The notes beneath the pieces are model-generated. The model saw only the letters and a list, made by a program, of their open reading frames with translations, did no database searches and was not told the origin of the DNA. Shown here piece by piece: positions 52,822-61,757 of a DNA stretch of 64,000 nucleotides; position 1 is the stretch's first letter, and each line of letters starts with the position of its first letter. The position numbers and the translations under genes are program-made. Location of the stretch: contig PBIX01000041.1 of assembly GCA_002720975.1 (NCBI GenBank), forward strand, positions 1 to 64,000, written 5' to 3'. This stretch comes from Planctomycetota bacterium. GTDB taxonomy: Bacteria; Planctomycetota; UBA1135; GCA-002686595.

Positions 52822-52830
52822 GAGAGTGAT

Positions 52831-55800
52831 CTAGAAGGGTAGGTCGTCGACCGGGACGTCCACCGGCTGCGGAGATTCCAGGGCGAGCGGTGTGCTGGCC
52901 TCAGGCGGCGGCGGTGGCGCCTGGGTGGTGGGGATCGTGGACGCCGGGCCCGTAGGCTCGAAGTCGGCTCCCAACTGCCTGCGCTCCACGTCCGCCAGCA
53001 TGTCCATGTGTGCCAGACATTCGTGAAGCACCTGACGCGAGTCGCCACGTACCACCCGGGCCATCCCTGTCGGCTCGTCGTCTGCGACCATCGGGTTGGC
53101 CATCGCGGGCAGCTCGGAGAGGAATACGCGGTGGCGGGGGCCACAGATGCGTGGGTCCAGAATCAGTACACAGCCACGGTCCGAAGTCCGCCGCATGAGA
53201 CGGCCGAACCCTTGCCGCATCTTGGCCAAGGCGCGCGGCATGTAGATTCGCTTGCGCTGGTCCTTCTCGCCGATGGCCGCGCACTGGGCGTGGTGGTAGC
53301 TGTCCGGAACGCCATAGGGCAAACGTGCGATGAGGAGGTACTCCAACGTCTCACCAGGGAAGTCCGCGCCGTACCAGAAAGTGTCCACCCCCAGCAGGAT
53401 GGAATCGGTGCGCTCTCGGAAGAGGTCCGCGAGCTCCTCCTTGCCGATTCCCGGCATGCCCTGATACCAGAGGGGAACCTGGCGCTGGGCAAAGACCGGA
53501 GCAAGGGCTTCGCCCACCGCGCGCACATCGGCCAGGCTCGTGAACAGGACCAACATGCGCCCCCGTGTACGCGTCCCCAACCACTCGATGACTTCGCCCA
53601 CGTAGTTGCGATGTGCGTGCCGGTCTTGGGGCGCGGGTACATCCCGTGGGAGCCCCACCAGTACCCGCGAATAATCAAAGACCTCAGGTGCCGAGAACGT
53701 ACGCACGGTCCGGCCGGGCTGCTCACCGTCCCCTGAGGGCTCCTGGGTCCGATCCAAGCCCAGGAACGCCATCGCTGGCGCAAACCCGCCTGCCAGACAA
53801 GTGGTTGCGGACAGGAAGACGCCGCAGGCCAGGGATGGGTAGTACATGCGCCCCAGCTGTTCGTCTGGCAGGAGAAGCTGTGCCGAGAGCTCGAGGGCTC
53901 CGCCTTCCTGACGGGTGACCTCGTGAAAGACGCGCTGGGAGAGGGAGGGCAGCCCGTCCTTTTCGGGCAACCAGGCGCTCAGGTGCCCCATGAGCTCCAC
54001 CAGATCGGCGCGGACGAGCTCCACCGTGCGGTGGATGCGTCCGAAGCCCTTCAGTTCAAGGGCTGTAACGGTCTCCAGTAGGCGCTCCAATCCGCCCTCC
54101 AATCGATTCAGAGCCCCCGTTGAACCCAGCCGTGCGGCGAGGAGGGCTTCACCTCCATCACCTTCCACATACTCCCTGAACAGGGAGTGGTGCTCCCGCG
54201 GTGGGCGCGACCGTTCGGCTTCCCGTCGCCAGCGATCGAAATCCGTGGCGCCCTCTTCCAGGGTGTGCAGGCAGTGAGTCGCTGCATCCCAGTGCTGCAG
54301 AGCACCCTGCAGCTCTTTGCGTGCGCTGCTATCCAGAGGCAGCTTGCGCTCCAAGACATCCAAGGGCCTGTTTGAACGACCCTTGCCCGGCCGGTGCAGG
54401 CGCAGCAAGGTCTCGCGCATGCCTGCGAAGCCGACCCGGTGACTCCACGTGCCGTGAGCCACGCTGTGCAGGTGCTCGCACTCATCGAAGATCACGTGCC
54501 GAAACATCTCAGGTCGAGCCAGGGCCAGGGCTTGATTGGTGATGACCACATGGCTTCGGGTCGCCTTGCGTGCAGCGAGGGTCGCACAGCATGTGTCTTT
54601 GTCCCGCGCGCCCGAGCAGCACCCACTGCGTGCGCGCACCGCATGGACCATGTGACTCGCGGTCGTACGCATCTGCGGAATGGTCTCCCCCCGCAAAGCA
54701 GGGCGCCGGGGGAAGCGATCCAGGTCCCCATCGGGATCCGTCAATCCGAATAGCGCGAGGCTCGTCCAGGCCAACCACGAGGATGCGTCCCCGTCCGCAT
54801 CAGGCACGGCCACCTTCAGGGATCGGAAACACAGGTAGTTCTCCCGGCCCTTGAGCACCGAGATACGCGTCTCCTCCAGGTCTCCCGACCGGGCGAGGGC
54901 CGACAGGGCGCGGGGAACCTCTCGGTCCATGGCCTGCTCCTGGAGGGCGCGGGTATAGGTTGCGACGGCGACCCGCACCTTATGGCGGCGGGCCCAGAGA
55001 ATCGCCGGCAAGAGGTAGGACAGGGTCTTGCCTGTCCCCGTTGGTGCGTGCACCAGAAGGAGCTCGTCCTGCCCAAGGGTCTGGGCGACCTGCTGGGCGA
55101 CCTGGTGTTGGGATCGGCGGTAATAGTCTCCTGGCTGGCCGCCCTGTTCGGCCACCAGGAGGCTTGGCAGGTGAACTTCAAACAGCTCATCCAATCGCGC
55201 CTGGTCATCGGGGTGAGACGGTGTGCAGTCCAGGCATGCGGGCGGTAACTCCTCGTGCTGCCGCCATTGCTGTGGCGCGACGGCGGCAGCGGGGGGAAGG
55301 TCGGCAAGCAGGGAGCACAGATCATCCTCTGCGTCGGGAGTGTCGGCCAGGCAACCATCGCGCAGGGAGGGAGGCACGCTGAAGAGGCCGCCCGTACTGA
55401 GGGCCCAGGTGCTGGGTCGATCCAACAGATTCAGCGCAAACCCAAGTTGGTGCGCCGCTTGGGAATCCGTGGCGCGTAGCCCGTGCAGGGCGCGCGTGAG
55501 TCCACCAAGGGCCAGGGCCACGATGGATGGATGTTGGCCCAGAAAGCGGCCCATGAGCTCAGCCAGCGCGACCACCAAGGCTTCGGGGGTGTTTCCGCGG
55601 GGGCCCTTGTGGGTGTCGTGTCCGCTGGGCAGCAGTACGTGTAGTAGATCTGCCCGGCGCGTGGCGAGGCGCCCGGGAAGAAGCAGCAACGCGAGTTGCT
55701 CAAGGCCGAGCACAAGCCGCTCTCCGTCTCCGCCGAGGGCTCGCGCCCAGCTACTCAGGCAGGTTCCATCCAATGCGACAGCGGGGGCCTCACCCAAGAA

Positions 55801-56106
55801 TGCTTCCAGGGAGGCCCATGCTTCGGCTGCGTGCGGGCAGCCCTCGATGTCAGCCTTCTGAATTCCGAATTCGCGCGCCATGCGAGCTGTGGCGCCTTCC
55901 TTGCCAGAGTCGGGAAAAGGATCCACGAGTTGATCCAATGCTGCCCATCCACCGTGGCCATCGGGCTTGAGGGCGAGCAGACGGAAGACTCCATCATGCG
56001 CCGGGTCAGCACCGGTGGCCCAGATGGAAACGAATGCAGGCGGGAAGGCCTGTGCCCTCTCGCCTTGTGGGCCCCCGCCCTCCCCGCTGCCGCCGTACTG
56101 AATCAT
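52831..56106 (-). CDS. DinG-type superfamily 2 helicase with degenerate exonuclease-like N-terminus
   Basis: A roughly 1091-residue protein (start at 56106; earlier in-frame starts to 56139 possible). Residues about 15-230 resemble the DnaQ-like domain of Gram-positive DinG, but the DxExTG motif reads IWATGAD. The helicase follows: HAPTGTGKT (K360), four cysteines C496, C497, C506, C507 for a possible Fe-S cluster, motif II FDECEHL (D541), and the C-terminal half with LFTSLADVRAVG, GVDTFWYGADFPG and QGFGRLMRR. The end is Pro-rich. Likely unwinds R-loops or flaps. Confidence 0.8.
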   Translation of the reverse strand: MIQYGGSGEGGGPQGERAQAFPPAFVSIWATGADPAHDGVFRLLALKPDGHGGWAALDQLVDPFPDSGKEGATARMAREFGIQKADIEGCPHAAEAWASLEAFLGEAPAVALDGTCLSSWARALGGDGERLVLGLEQLALLLLPGRLATRRADLLHVLLPSGHDTHKGPRGNTPEALVVALAELMGRFLGQHPSIVALALGGLTRALHGLRATDSQAAHQLGFALNLLDRPSTWALSTGGLFSVPPSLRDGCLADTPDAEDDLCSLLADLPPAAAVAPQQWRQHEELPPACLDCTPSHPDDQARLDELFEVHLPSLLVAEQGGQPGDYYRRSQHQVAQQVAQTLGQDELLLVHAPTGTGKTLSYLLPAILWARRHKVRVAVATYTRALQEQAMDREVPRALSALARSGDLEETRISVLKGRENYLCFRSLKVAVPDADGDASSWLAWTSLALFGLTDPDGDLDRFPRRPALRGETIPQMRTTASHMVHAVRARSGCCSGARDKDTCCATLAARKATRSHVVITNQALALARPEMFRHVIFDECEHLHSVAHGTWSHRVGFAGMRETLLRLHRPGKGRSNRPLDVLERKLPLDSSARKELQGALQHWDAATHCLHTLEEGATDFDRWRREAERSRPPREHHSLFREYVEGDGGEALLAARLGSTGALNRLEGGLERLLETVTALELKGFGRIHRTVELVRADLVELMGHLSAWLPEKDGLPSLSQRVFHEVTRQEGGALELSAQLLLPDEQLGRMYYPSLACGVFLSATTCLAGGFAPAMAFLGLDRTQEPSGDGEQPGRTVRTFSAPEVFDYSRVLVGLPRDVPAPQDRHAHRNYVGEVIEWLGTRTRGRMLVLFTSLADVRAVGEALAPVFAQRQVPLWYQGMPGIGKEELADLFRERTDSILLGVDTFWYGADFPGETLEYLLIARLPYGVPDSYHHAQCAAIGEKDQRKRIYMPRALAKMRQGFGRLMRRTSDRGCVLILDPRICGPRHRVFLSELPAMANPMVADDEPTGMARVVRGDSRQVLHECLAHMDMLADVERRQLGADFEPTGPASTIPTTQAPPPPPEASTPLALESPQPVDVPVDDLPF

Positions 56107-56345
56107 GGCATCCACCAATCTACCCATCCTCCCGCCCATGGACTGCGGTCACCTGCCGGCAATTGTCATTGGGTAGGGAGTTCTTCGGGGATCGAGTAGC
56201 TGTTGGGACTGTCGACGGCGGTCTCCAGAGCGCGTAGAATGTGCGCCCAATTCTCTCGCGCGAAATAGGAATTGAACCCTGTTTCGGGCGCTTTGGGACC
56301 CCATTCTCCCTATCGGCTCAATCACCGTTCCCGCCCACTGCGCCC

Positions 56346-57398
56346 ATGCAAATCACCGAAATCCCCGTCGACGGCTATGAGCGCGTGGCGAGTTGTCGGG
56401 ACGAAGCCTCTGGCCTGCATGCACTGATCGCGGTGCACAGCACCGTTCTCGGCCCGGCCCTCGGCGGCATGCGCATGCTGCCCTACGCCTCCGAAGAGGA
56501 GGCCCTGGTGGACGTACGCCGGCTCTCAAAGGGAATGACCTACAAGTCAGCCGTGGCCGACACCGGCCTTGGTGGTGGCAAGTCCGTGATCATCGGCGAC
56601 TCGAAGACCATGAAGTGCCCGGAGTTGTTCCAAGCGATGGGCGACTTCATTGAGGCCTTCGAAGGCAAGTACATCACCGCGGAGGACATGAACATCGGCA
56701 TTGGGGATCTGGAAGCCGTGAGCAGCCGCACGGGGTGGGTAACCGGACTCTCCCGTGAATCCGGAAGTTCAGGCAACCCGAGCCCCTACACCGCCCACGG
56801 ATGCGTCGTCGGCATGCGAGCGGCGGCCGAGGAGGCCTTCGGTAGCCAGGATCTCTCGGGCAAGCACATCGTCATTCAAGGAGTCGGCGCGGTGGGGGGG
56901 CAGCTGGCCATCCTTCTCAAGGAACGAGGCGCCCAGGTCACCATCAGCGACATCAATGCCGAACGAGTGGAGCAACTGTGTTCGGAGCATGGTTTCACTG
57001 CGGTGGATGATGAAGACCACCTCGAAGTGGAGTGCGACATCTATGCACCCTGTGCCCGAGGTGCAGGGATCAACCTCAGCACGATCCCCCGTTTGCACTG
57101 CAAGGTCATTGCCGGCTGCGCCAACAACCAGCTGCTCGAATTCGAGCACGCGGAGATTCTGCGCGAGAAGGGCATCCTCTACGCTCCCGACTACGTCATC
57201 AACGCTGGCGGGATCATCAACGTCTCCATCGAACTGCTCGATGGGGGCTATGACGAAGTGGCGGCCATGGCCAAGATCGAGAACATCTACATCAACCTGA
57301 AGAGGGTCTTCGAGATCTCCAGAGAGGAGGGCGTGCCGACGAACGTGGCAGCCCTGCGATTGGCGGAGCAGCGTCTCGCCCAGGGCCGCGCCGACTGA
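56346..57398 (+). CDS. Leucine/Glu/Phe/Val dehydrogenase (leucine dehydrogenase type)
   Basis: A 350-residue NAD-dependent amino-acid dehydrogenase. ATG 56346 (MQITEIPVDGYERV) fits the family start better than upstream codons. LGPALGGMRMLPYASEEEAL, the catalytic lysine loop GLGGGKSVIIGD, TAEDMNIG and the Rossmann GVGAVGGQLA are seen. Deaminates branched-chain amino acids reversibly. Alone on its strand, convergent with the kinase gene. Confidence 0.85.
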   Translation: MQITEIPVDGYERVASCRDEASGLHALIAVHSTVLGPALGGMRMLPYASEEEALVDVRRLSKGMTYKSAVADTGLGGGKSVIIGDSKTMKCPELFQAMGDFIEAFEGKYITAEDMNIGIGDLEAVSSRTGWVTGLSRESGSSGNPSPYTAHGCVVGMRAAAEEAFGSQDLSGKHIVIQGVGAVGGQLAILLKERGAQVTISDINAERVEQLCSEHGFTAVDDEDHLEVECDIYAPCARGAGINLSTIPRLHCKVIAGCANNQLLEFEHAEILREKGILYAPDYVINAGGIINVSIELLDGGYDEVAAMAKIENIYINLKRVFEISREEGVPTNVAALRLAEQRLAQGRAD

Positions 57399-57415
57399 GT
57401 GCCCGTGTGGGCGGT

Positions 57416-58342
57416 TCAGTCCTTGCGCAGGAAGTCCACCAGGTCGCCTTCCAGCTCGGCCAGGCCATACTCGGGCACGATCAAGCAGCGATAGACGATG
57501 CGTGAAAGGGCTTCGGGCGTGTTGGGGTTCAGGTCCTTGGCGGGCGGGTAGGACAGGAAGTAGGACAGGCTCAGGCGTTCTTCCTCACCACCCTGCTCGT
57601 TGCCCGCGAACTTCCACGGGACCTCATCGAAGGGCAGGACACCCGTCAGGATCTCGTAGAGCATGACACCAATGGCCATCACATCGGCCTTGGAGTCGCG
57701 CAGCAGCAGCGGGTTGTAGTGTGGCGTCGTTGTAATGACATCACGCATTTCGGAGCGCATGGCGGGGTCGATCATGACCACGCTGCCCGACGGCTTGATG
57801 ATGATGTTCTCGGGCTTCAGATCGCCGTGGTACTTGAGCTGGCCCTTATCGGCGAGCTTGGAGAGCGAGCGCACGATGGTCAGGAACCAGTTGAGGCGGA
57901 TGCCCTCCAAGGCGCGGATCTTCTCGCGCAGGGTCTTACCGCGGACGTAGTCCTGTACAGCGATGGACCGACCTTCGTGCGTGAAGCACTCCTTGGTGTG
58001 TACCAGATTGGGGCTCTTACATCCTTGCAGGAGAGTGGATTCACTCTGGATCAGCTCGTCGATCTCGTGGACGTCCAGGAAGTCGATGCGCACACCATCT
58101 TGGCGGAAGAAGATGGCTTCGGCTGGCGTCTCGTCAGGGCTGATGCCCTCGGGCTGGCGCGAATCCGTGATTTCCAAGAAGCGCGTCACGTAGCGGCCCC
58201 CGCCAGCTACATCGCCGACCTTGAGCGCGACCTTCTTGCCTTGCTGGTCCTCAGCCAGATACACGAGCGAGAAACCGCCGCGGGCGACGAATTCGAGCAC
58301 TCGGTATGTACCGATGGACTCACCAACTTCGAGCTTGATCAT
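57416..58342 (-). CDS. Serine/threonine protein kinase-like protein, single domain
   Basis: A 308-residue kinase domain starting at ATG 58342 (MIKLEVGESIGTYR). Gly loop VARGGFSLVYLAED, VALKVGD lysine, catalytic loop H172-GDLKPEN and metal site D192-PA in place of HRD and DFG. The key Lys, Asp and Asn residues are kept, so activity is plausible. No membrane helix or sensor domain follows. A segment between Gly loop and C-helix is longer than usual. Confidence 0.8.
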   Translation of the reverse strand: MIKLEVGESIGTYRVLEFVARGGFSLVYLAEDQQGKKVALKVGDVAGGGRYVTRFLEITDSRQPEGISPDETPAEAIFFRQDGVRIDFLDVHEIDELIQSESTLLQGCKSPNLVHTKECFTHEGRSIAVQDYVRGKTLREKIRALEGIRLNWFLTIVRSLSKLADKGQLKYHGDLKPENIIIKPSGSVVMIDPAMRSEMRDVITTTPHYNPLLLRDSKADVMAIGVMLYEILTGVLPFDEVPWKFAGNEQGGEEERLSLSYFLSYPPAKDLNPNTPEALSRIVYRCLIVPEYGLAELEGDLVDFLRKD

Positions 58343-58589
58343 GGGATGTAAGTGGAGAACGGAGGGGGGAAGGGGACGGTCGGCTGACCTTGGTGCCCTT
58401 TCATCGAGCAAAGCCGGGCCTGGGTTGAGGGAAACCGGCCTTCGGAGCCCGGAATCCGAGAACTCCTCCCCGCTGAGGTCCGAATGCGCCCGAAAATCGC
58501 CCATCCGTGCCCTGGAGCCTGCCCTGGGGGTGGCGGGCGGGAGAGGTTTCCCGGAGGTGGGAAAACCCAGGGCCGCGTGGGCCCAACCC

Positions 58590-58994
58590 CTAGCGGCCGG
58601 GGGGCTCCGTTGATCTTGGTGGCTGCTCCGGGCCCAGGGAGATCTTGGCTCCCTTCCTCGCCCCCAGGACAAGCCCCAAGGCGTGAAGAAGATCGGCCTC
58701 GGGCACGATCTCATTCTCACCATGGGGGGTGAAGCGCCAGACGCGGCCGAGGGTGTCGATGAGTCCCAGGTCCTGACCGTGGACATTGCGCACCAGGCGC
58801 ACCCAGGGCTGCCCCCCCCCGCTGCGTCGGTAGGAGGCCAGGGACCCCACCTGGACCCCATCCGACAGGATCGTACGCGTCACAGCCATCTCGGCGCGTT
58901 CTACGACGTTTCCCGCTCGGCCAGGAGCCTCTGGTCCCTGGCAGGAGGTGATCAGCGCGGCGATCGAGACAAGGGGGGCGAGGATGCGCAGCAT
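58590..58994 (-). CDS. Small hypothetical lipoprotein
   Basis: A 134-residue predicted lipoprotein starting at ATG 58994 (MLRILAPLVSIAALITSC, lipobox ITSC). The remainder is beta-rich with a GQPWVRLVRNVHGQDLGLID core. The codons GGG GGG GGG at 58812-58820 form a nine-base G tract. It lies upstream of the kinase on the same strand, 247 bases away. Function unknown. The divergent aminopeptidase gene begins 100 bases away. Confidence 0.55.
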   Translation of the reverse strand: MLRILAPLVSIAALITSCQGPEAPGRAGNVVERAEMAVTRTILSDGVQVGSLASYRRSGGGQPWVRLVRNVHGQDLGLIDTLGRVWRFTPHGENEIVPEADLLHALGLVLGARKGAKISLGPEQPPRSTEPPGR

Positions 58995-59094
58995 AGCGAG
59001 GATCACTGTAGCCCCTGTCCCGCCCGACTCCTTCCTCATTCAGGGTTGTTTGAGGCATCGACCGTCGACGTGGACGATTATCCGGCGGCCACCT

Positions 59095-60000
59095 ATGATC
59101 CGATCCGTGGACAGCGAAGGACTCGAAAAACTGCGTCGTGCCGGACGAATCGCATCGGAATGCCGGGAATGGGCGCGTGAGAACATCCGCCCCGGGGTCC
59201 AGGTGCGTCACGTACTTGAGACGGTGGAGGAGATGATCCGTGAGAGGGGCGGCGCGCCAGCCTTCCCTACCCAGTCTTCGCGCAATTGCATTGCTGCCCA
59301 CTACTGCTCCGCACCCGAGGACCCCATGACCTACGAGATCGGGGACTGCGTCAAGGTCGACGTGGGCGTGCACGTAGACGGCTATATAGGGGACACCGCT
59401 TGCAGCGTGGATCTCTCAGAGGACGGTACCTGGCAACCTCTTGTGGACGCCTCAGCCAATGCGCTGGCTGCGGCCATCGCTACGGTTGGAGATGGCGTCG
59501 CCGTGCGGGATGTGGGCGCAGCCATCGAGCGTACGATCGTGGGCGCGGGCTTTGAGCCCATCCGCAACCTGACGGGTCACGGCCTCGAGCGCTGGAAGGT
59601 GCACACCTCTCCGCAGATCCCCAACTACGCCGAGGGTGGCTCTGGCCGCCTCAAGGAGGGGATGGTGATTGCCATCGAGCCCTTTGCTTCCACCGGTCGC
59701 GGCTACATTCAAGAGCGGGGCCGGGCGGAGGTCTTCATGATGCAGCGCCCGCCTCGCAAGGCGAAGGGCTTGGACCGGGAGGTGCTGGCGGTGATTCAGT
59801 CTTGGCGCGGACTCCCCATTGCCCGGCGCTACTTCAGGGACCTTGATCCCGACGTCGTGGAGGCGACCCTCTCCAAGCTGACGCGACAAGGATCGTTGAT
59901 GCGCTTCCCACCGTTGGTGGAAGAGGAGGGCGTCATGACCACCCAGTGTGAGCACTCCCTGTATCTGGGTCCGAACGGTGTGGAAGTCCTGACGGCATAG
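59095..60000 (+). CDS. map: Methionine aminopeptidase, type II-like
   Basis: A 301-residue metallopeptidase removing N-terminal methionine. Metal ligands are all in place: D89 and D100 (VDVGVHVDGYIGD), H162 in LTGHGLERW, E195 in AIEPF, E286 in QCEHSLYL. GHGLERWKVHTSPQIPNY and the long region between E195 and E286 resemble type II (archaeal/eukaryotic) enzymes, not bacterial type I. ATG 59095 chosen; a GTG 9 bases on is possible. The GT4 gene follows after 7 bases. Confidence 0.85.
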   Translation: MIRSVDSEGLEKLRRAGRIASECREWARENIRPGVQVRHVLETVEEMIRERGGAPAFPTQSSRNCIAAHYCSAPEDPMTYEIGDCVKVDVGVHVDGYIGDTACSVDLSEDGTWQPLVDASANALAAAIATVGDGVAVRDVGAAIERTIVGAGFEPIRNLTGHGLERWKVHTSPQIPNYAEGGSGRLKEGMVIAIEPFASTGRGYIQERGRAEVFMMQRPPRKAKGLDREVLAVIQSWRGLPIARRYFRDLDPDVVEATLSKLTRQGSLMRFPPLVEEEGVMTTQCEHSLYLGPNGVEVLTA

Positions 60001-60007
60001 ACCCCTG

Positions 60008-61723
60008 ATGAAGGTCGCTCTAGTCACCACGCCACCCCGACGGAGATCGGGAATAGGGGACTACACTCGAGATCTTCTGCCCCATCTCGCCCGACACGTG
60101 GAGGTCGAGGTGTTTGTGGAGGATGGACTGGAAGGTGGAGAGATTGCGGGCTGCCCCACGCGGCCCCTGTCGGCGCTGGATCCCATGAAGGTGGATCGCA
60201 TTCTCTATCAGCTGGGAAACGAGCGCTGTCATGGGTTCATGCTGCCTGCCATCCGTGAGTTCGGAGGGACCGTCGTCCTGCACGATTGGGTGTTGTTCGA
60301 TCTGGCCATGGGTGGGGTGCCCGGATTGGAGAGCGGGGGCCTTAAAGGGCATCTGGCTGCCTTGAAGGCGGGCGGATTGAGTCAGGCCAGGGTCTATGCC
60401 CGCGCCCGATCCGCACGGCGGCAGCGGCGTTCGCCGGAGGCCCTGGTGCGGGAGTTGAAAGAGAGAGTGGGCGGTCCTGGGAGCTTCTCGCTCTTGGAGG
60501 GTTGGCACGATTGGGAAGGGGAGGGTCGCTGGAGCAGCGCGTGGTCCGTACTCAGCGTTGAACTGCAGAGCGCTGGCGAGTTGGAGCTTGTGGTGGATCT
60601 GCCGGCGGGCCGGACCCTCGAGCTACTCGGGGCTGAAGGTCCACTCGGCTCATTGCAGGGCCATGGCGGGCCCAAGCTGAGAGTGCCGCTCCCCGGCGAC
60701 TCCCAAGTGGTCATGGGCTTGCGTGTGGCGCCCACCACCCCGACCCCTGAACAGCGGAGGGCGCAGGATGATCGCATCCTGGGTGCCTTTGTGCGCTCCA
60801 TTCGTGTCTTCTGCGGGGGTGCCGAGAAGACCCTGGACCTGACGGGCGAGGCCACAGGATCCGCGCGCATGGATCCACTGGCCCGGGCCCGTTTCGACTT
60901 GCCCCTCAACAGACCGGTCGTGCGCCTGGCCGATGCTTTTCTTGTGCATAGCGATTGGATGCGCTCCCGGATCCTGGACCAGCGCAATGCCCCGACACCC
61001 ATCGGGCTTGTGCCCCACGGCTCGACCCCCTTCACAGAGGAGGCGGATCGGGAAGGAGCGCGAAGGGCCCTGGGACTGCCTGCCGGGGCCACCATCGTCA
61101 CGAGCTTTGGTGCCATCCAGGAGCACAAGCGGCCCGAGCCCCTCCTGCGCGCCTTCGCCTTGGCGTGCAAAGAGGTCGACGGCCTGCACCTCGTGCTGGC
61201 TGGCGAGGATCGCTTGGAGCAGCTGGATCTGAGTGCCCTGGTGGAAGAGCTGGGGATCCGACCTCACCTGACGGTGACGGGCTTCCTCTCGGAAGAAGAC
61301 ATCACGCGTCACCTTGTGGCTGCGGACCTGTGTGTCAACTTGCGGGGTCCCTCCACCGGCGGCACCTCGGGGGCCATCGCTCGCGCCATGGGTGTGGGCA
61401 GACTGGTGTTGACCTCTGACCAGGGTGAGCAGGCCGAGTGGCCCGAGGCCTGTGTGCGGCGGGTGCCCGTGGGCGAGGGAGAGGTGGCACGTCTGCAGGA
61501 GTTGATCGTCGAGCTGGCGGGGGACAGCGGAAGTCGGCTGCAGGCCGAGGCGGCAGCACGTGAGTTCGTCCGCGACGCATCCAGTTGGGAGCGCGTGGGG
61601 GCCAGCTATGCCCAGCTCCTGGATTTGCTTCCGTGCCACCGCTCCCGCGCCAGGAGCTTGATCAGCGAGGCCGTCGATGCCGCTGACGAGCGTCGACGGG
61701 ATCGTCGCGAGCAGTCCCCCTAG
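60008..61723 (+). CDS. GT4 glycosyltransferase with inserted domain
   Basis: A 571-residue GT4-type transferase. The N-terminal Rossmann half (MKVALVTTPPRRRSGIGDYTRDLL, VVLHDWVLFDLAMGG) is separated from the C-terminal half (ADAFLVHSDWMRSRIL, PHGSTPFTEEAD, TIVTSFGAIQEHKRPEPLL, PSTGGTSGAIARAM) by about 140 residues that are beta-rich (GWHDWEGEGRW...). The insert looks like a carbohydrate-binding module. Acceptor unknown. It follows map closely, so the pair may be co-transcribed. Confidence 0.75.
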   Translation: MKVALVTTPPRRRSGIGDYTRDLLPHLARHVEVEVFVEDGLEGGEIAGCPTRPLSALDPMKVDRILYQLGNERCHGFMLPAIREFGGTVVLHDWVLFDLAMGGVPGLESGGLKGHLAALKAGGLSQARVYARARSARRQRRSPEALVRELKERVGGPGSFSLLEGWHDWEGEGRWSSAWSVLSVELQSAGELELVVDLPAGRTLELLGAEGPLGSLQGHGGPKLRVPLPGDSQVVMGLRVAPTTPTPEQRRAQDDRILGAFVRSIRVFCGGAEKTLDLTGEATGSARMDPLARARFDLPLNRPVVRLADAFLVHSDWMRSRILDQRNAPTPIGLVPHGSTPFTEEADREGARRALGLPAGATIVTSFGAIQEHKRPEPLLRAFALACKEVDGLHLVLAGEDRLEQLDLSALVEELGIRPHLTVTGFLSEEDITRHLVAADLCVNLRGPSTGGTSGAIARAMGVGRLVLTSDQGEQAEWPEACVRRVPVGEGEVARLQELIVELAGDSGSRLQAEAAAREFVRDASSWERVGASYAQLLDLLPCHRSRARSLISEAVDAADERRRDRREQSP

Positions 61724-61757
61724 TCCGCAGGCAATGGCGCTCCGCGCCTGAAGGCCC

